Source: Halobacteriales archaeon QS_9_70_65
GTDB taxonomy: Archaea; Halobacteriota; Halobacteria; Halobacteriales; Haloarculaceae
Assembly: GCA_003023535.1 (NCBI GenBank)
Contig: PXSC01000025.1
Location: 1-13,636 of the forward strand
Length of the DNA stretch: 13,636 nt
Direction: 5' to 3'
The notes beneath the pieces are model-generated. The model worked only from the letters and a program-made list of their open reading frames with translations. It made no database searches and had not been told where the DNA came from. The first letter of the stretch is position 1. Each line of letters opens with the position of its first letter. Below, piece by piece: positions 13,394-13,636 of the stretch. The position numbers were made by a program, and so were the translations under genes.

Positions 13394-13636
13394 TCTCCAG
13401 GCGGCCGATCCACATGTTCAGGATGAACATCGCCTCGGCCAGCGGGTGCATCGACGGCCCGGCGATGCCGGTCGAGAGGCCGACGTTGCCCTGCGCGCTG
13501 GCCACCTCGAAGAGCGCGTCGGCGTACGTGAACTCCGGGCCGGCGACGTTGACGAGGACGAGACTCGAGGCCGCGAGCAACGACAGCCACAGCACGCCGA
13601 CGATGGCGGCCTCGCCGAACTCCCGGCTCATCTCCG
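13341..13636 (-). CDS. trkH: TrkH-type potassium transporter, C-terminal part
   Basis: The gene enters from the right edge on the minus strand and ends with TAA at 13343-13341; 97 residues are visible. Trk transporters are membrane channels for potassium uptake, important in salt-in haloarchaea. Seen: a membrane helix AAIVGVLWLSLLAASSLVLV, then GPEFTYADALFEVASAQGNV and GLSTGIAGPS, the fourth pore loop with the GNVGLSTG filter motif, followed by the last helix AEAMFILNMWIGRLEIIPVL and a short end LVFGRALLFGLRP. This is the expected TrkH C-terminus with nothing missing in the visible part. The upstream portion lies outside. The nearby trkA-like relic on the opposite strand suggests the locus was once a Trk pair. 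Confidence 0.9.
   Translation of the reverse strand, partial: EMSREFGEAAIVGVLWLSLLAASSLVLVNVAGPEFTYADALFEVASAQGNVGLSTGIAGPSMHPLAEAMFILNMWIGRLEIIPVLVFGRALLFGLRP

Noticed and set aside
1..13636. CRISPR array, tRNA, rRNA, integrase or defence system
   Set aside because: No regularly spaced repeats, cloverleaf-like sequence, rRNA blocks or recognisable nuclease, integrase or toxin motifs were found on either strand.

Overview
The window comes from a haloarchaeon (class Halobacteria). It is very GC-rich, its proteins are strongly acidic (Asp/Glu-rich tails on uS3, eS4, eL32 and uL15), genes overlap by ATGA or TGATG, and the gene order is the archaeal spc-type ribosomal protein operon. I cannot name a genus from the sequence.

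Region 1 (1-10030, + strand) is one long operon: uS3 (3' part), uL29, RNase P component 1, uS17, uL14, uL24, eS4, uL5, uS14, uS8, uL6, eL32, eL19, uL18, uS5, uL30, uL15 and SecY. Most junctions overlap by 1-4 bases or are 0-2 bases apart, so one polycistronic transcript with coupled translation is likely. The products are subunits of both ribosomal particles, one subunit of the tRNA 5'-processing enzyme, and the channel through which nascent membrane proteins leave. A perfect 13-bp hairpin across the secY stop codon closes the block.

Two anomalies sit next to each other in this otherwise canonical operon. The uS5 gene lacks about 40 internal codons and changes frame at 6862/6863. Directly after its stop codon, 386 bp (7092-7477) packed with palindromes separates uS5 from uL30. 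It looks like a non-autonomous IS200/IS605-type element or a remnant of one, and its right end carries the Shine-Dalgarno-like GGAGG now in front of uL30. A third peculiarity is eL32: its N-terminal helix-hairpin-helix module is tandemly duplicated with an exact 318-bp period, making the protein about 100 residues longer than I expect for haloarchaea.

Region 2 (10031-13636) is an accessory neighbourhood: a soluble GAF-histidine kinase (minus) with a leaderless-type promoter, a small four-helix membrane protein (minus), a divergently transcribed sulfatase/alkaline-phosphatase-superfamily protein (plus), a decayed trkA-like NAD-binding gene (plus) and, converging on it, the 3' end of a TrkH-type potassium transporter gene (minus) that runs off the right edge.

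I found no CRISPR array, tRNA, rRNA or integrase, and no clear new enzyme system. The best candidates for follow-up are the uS5/uL30 lesion-plus-insert and the duplicated eL32 module.
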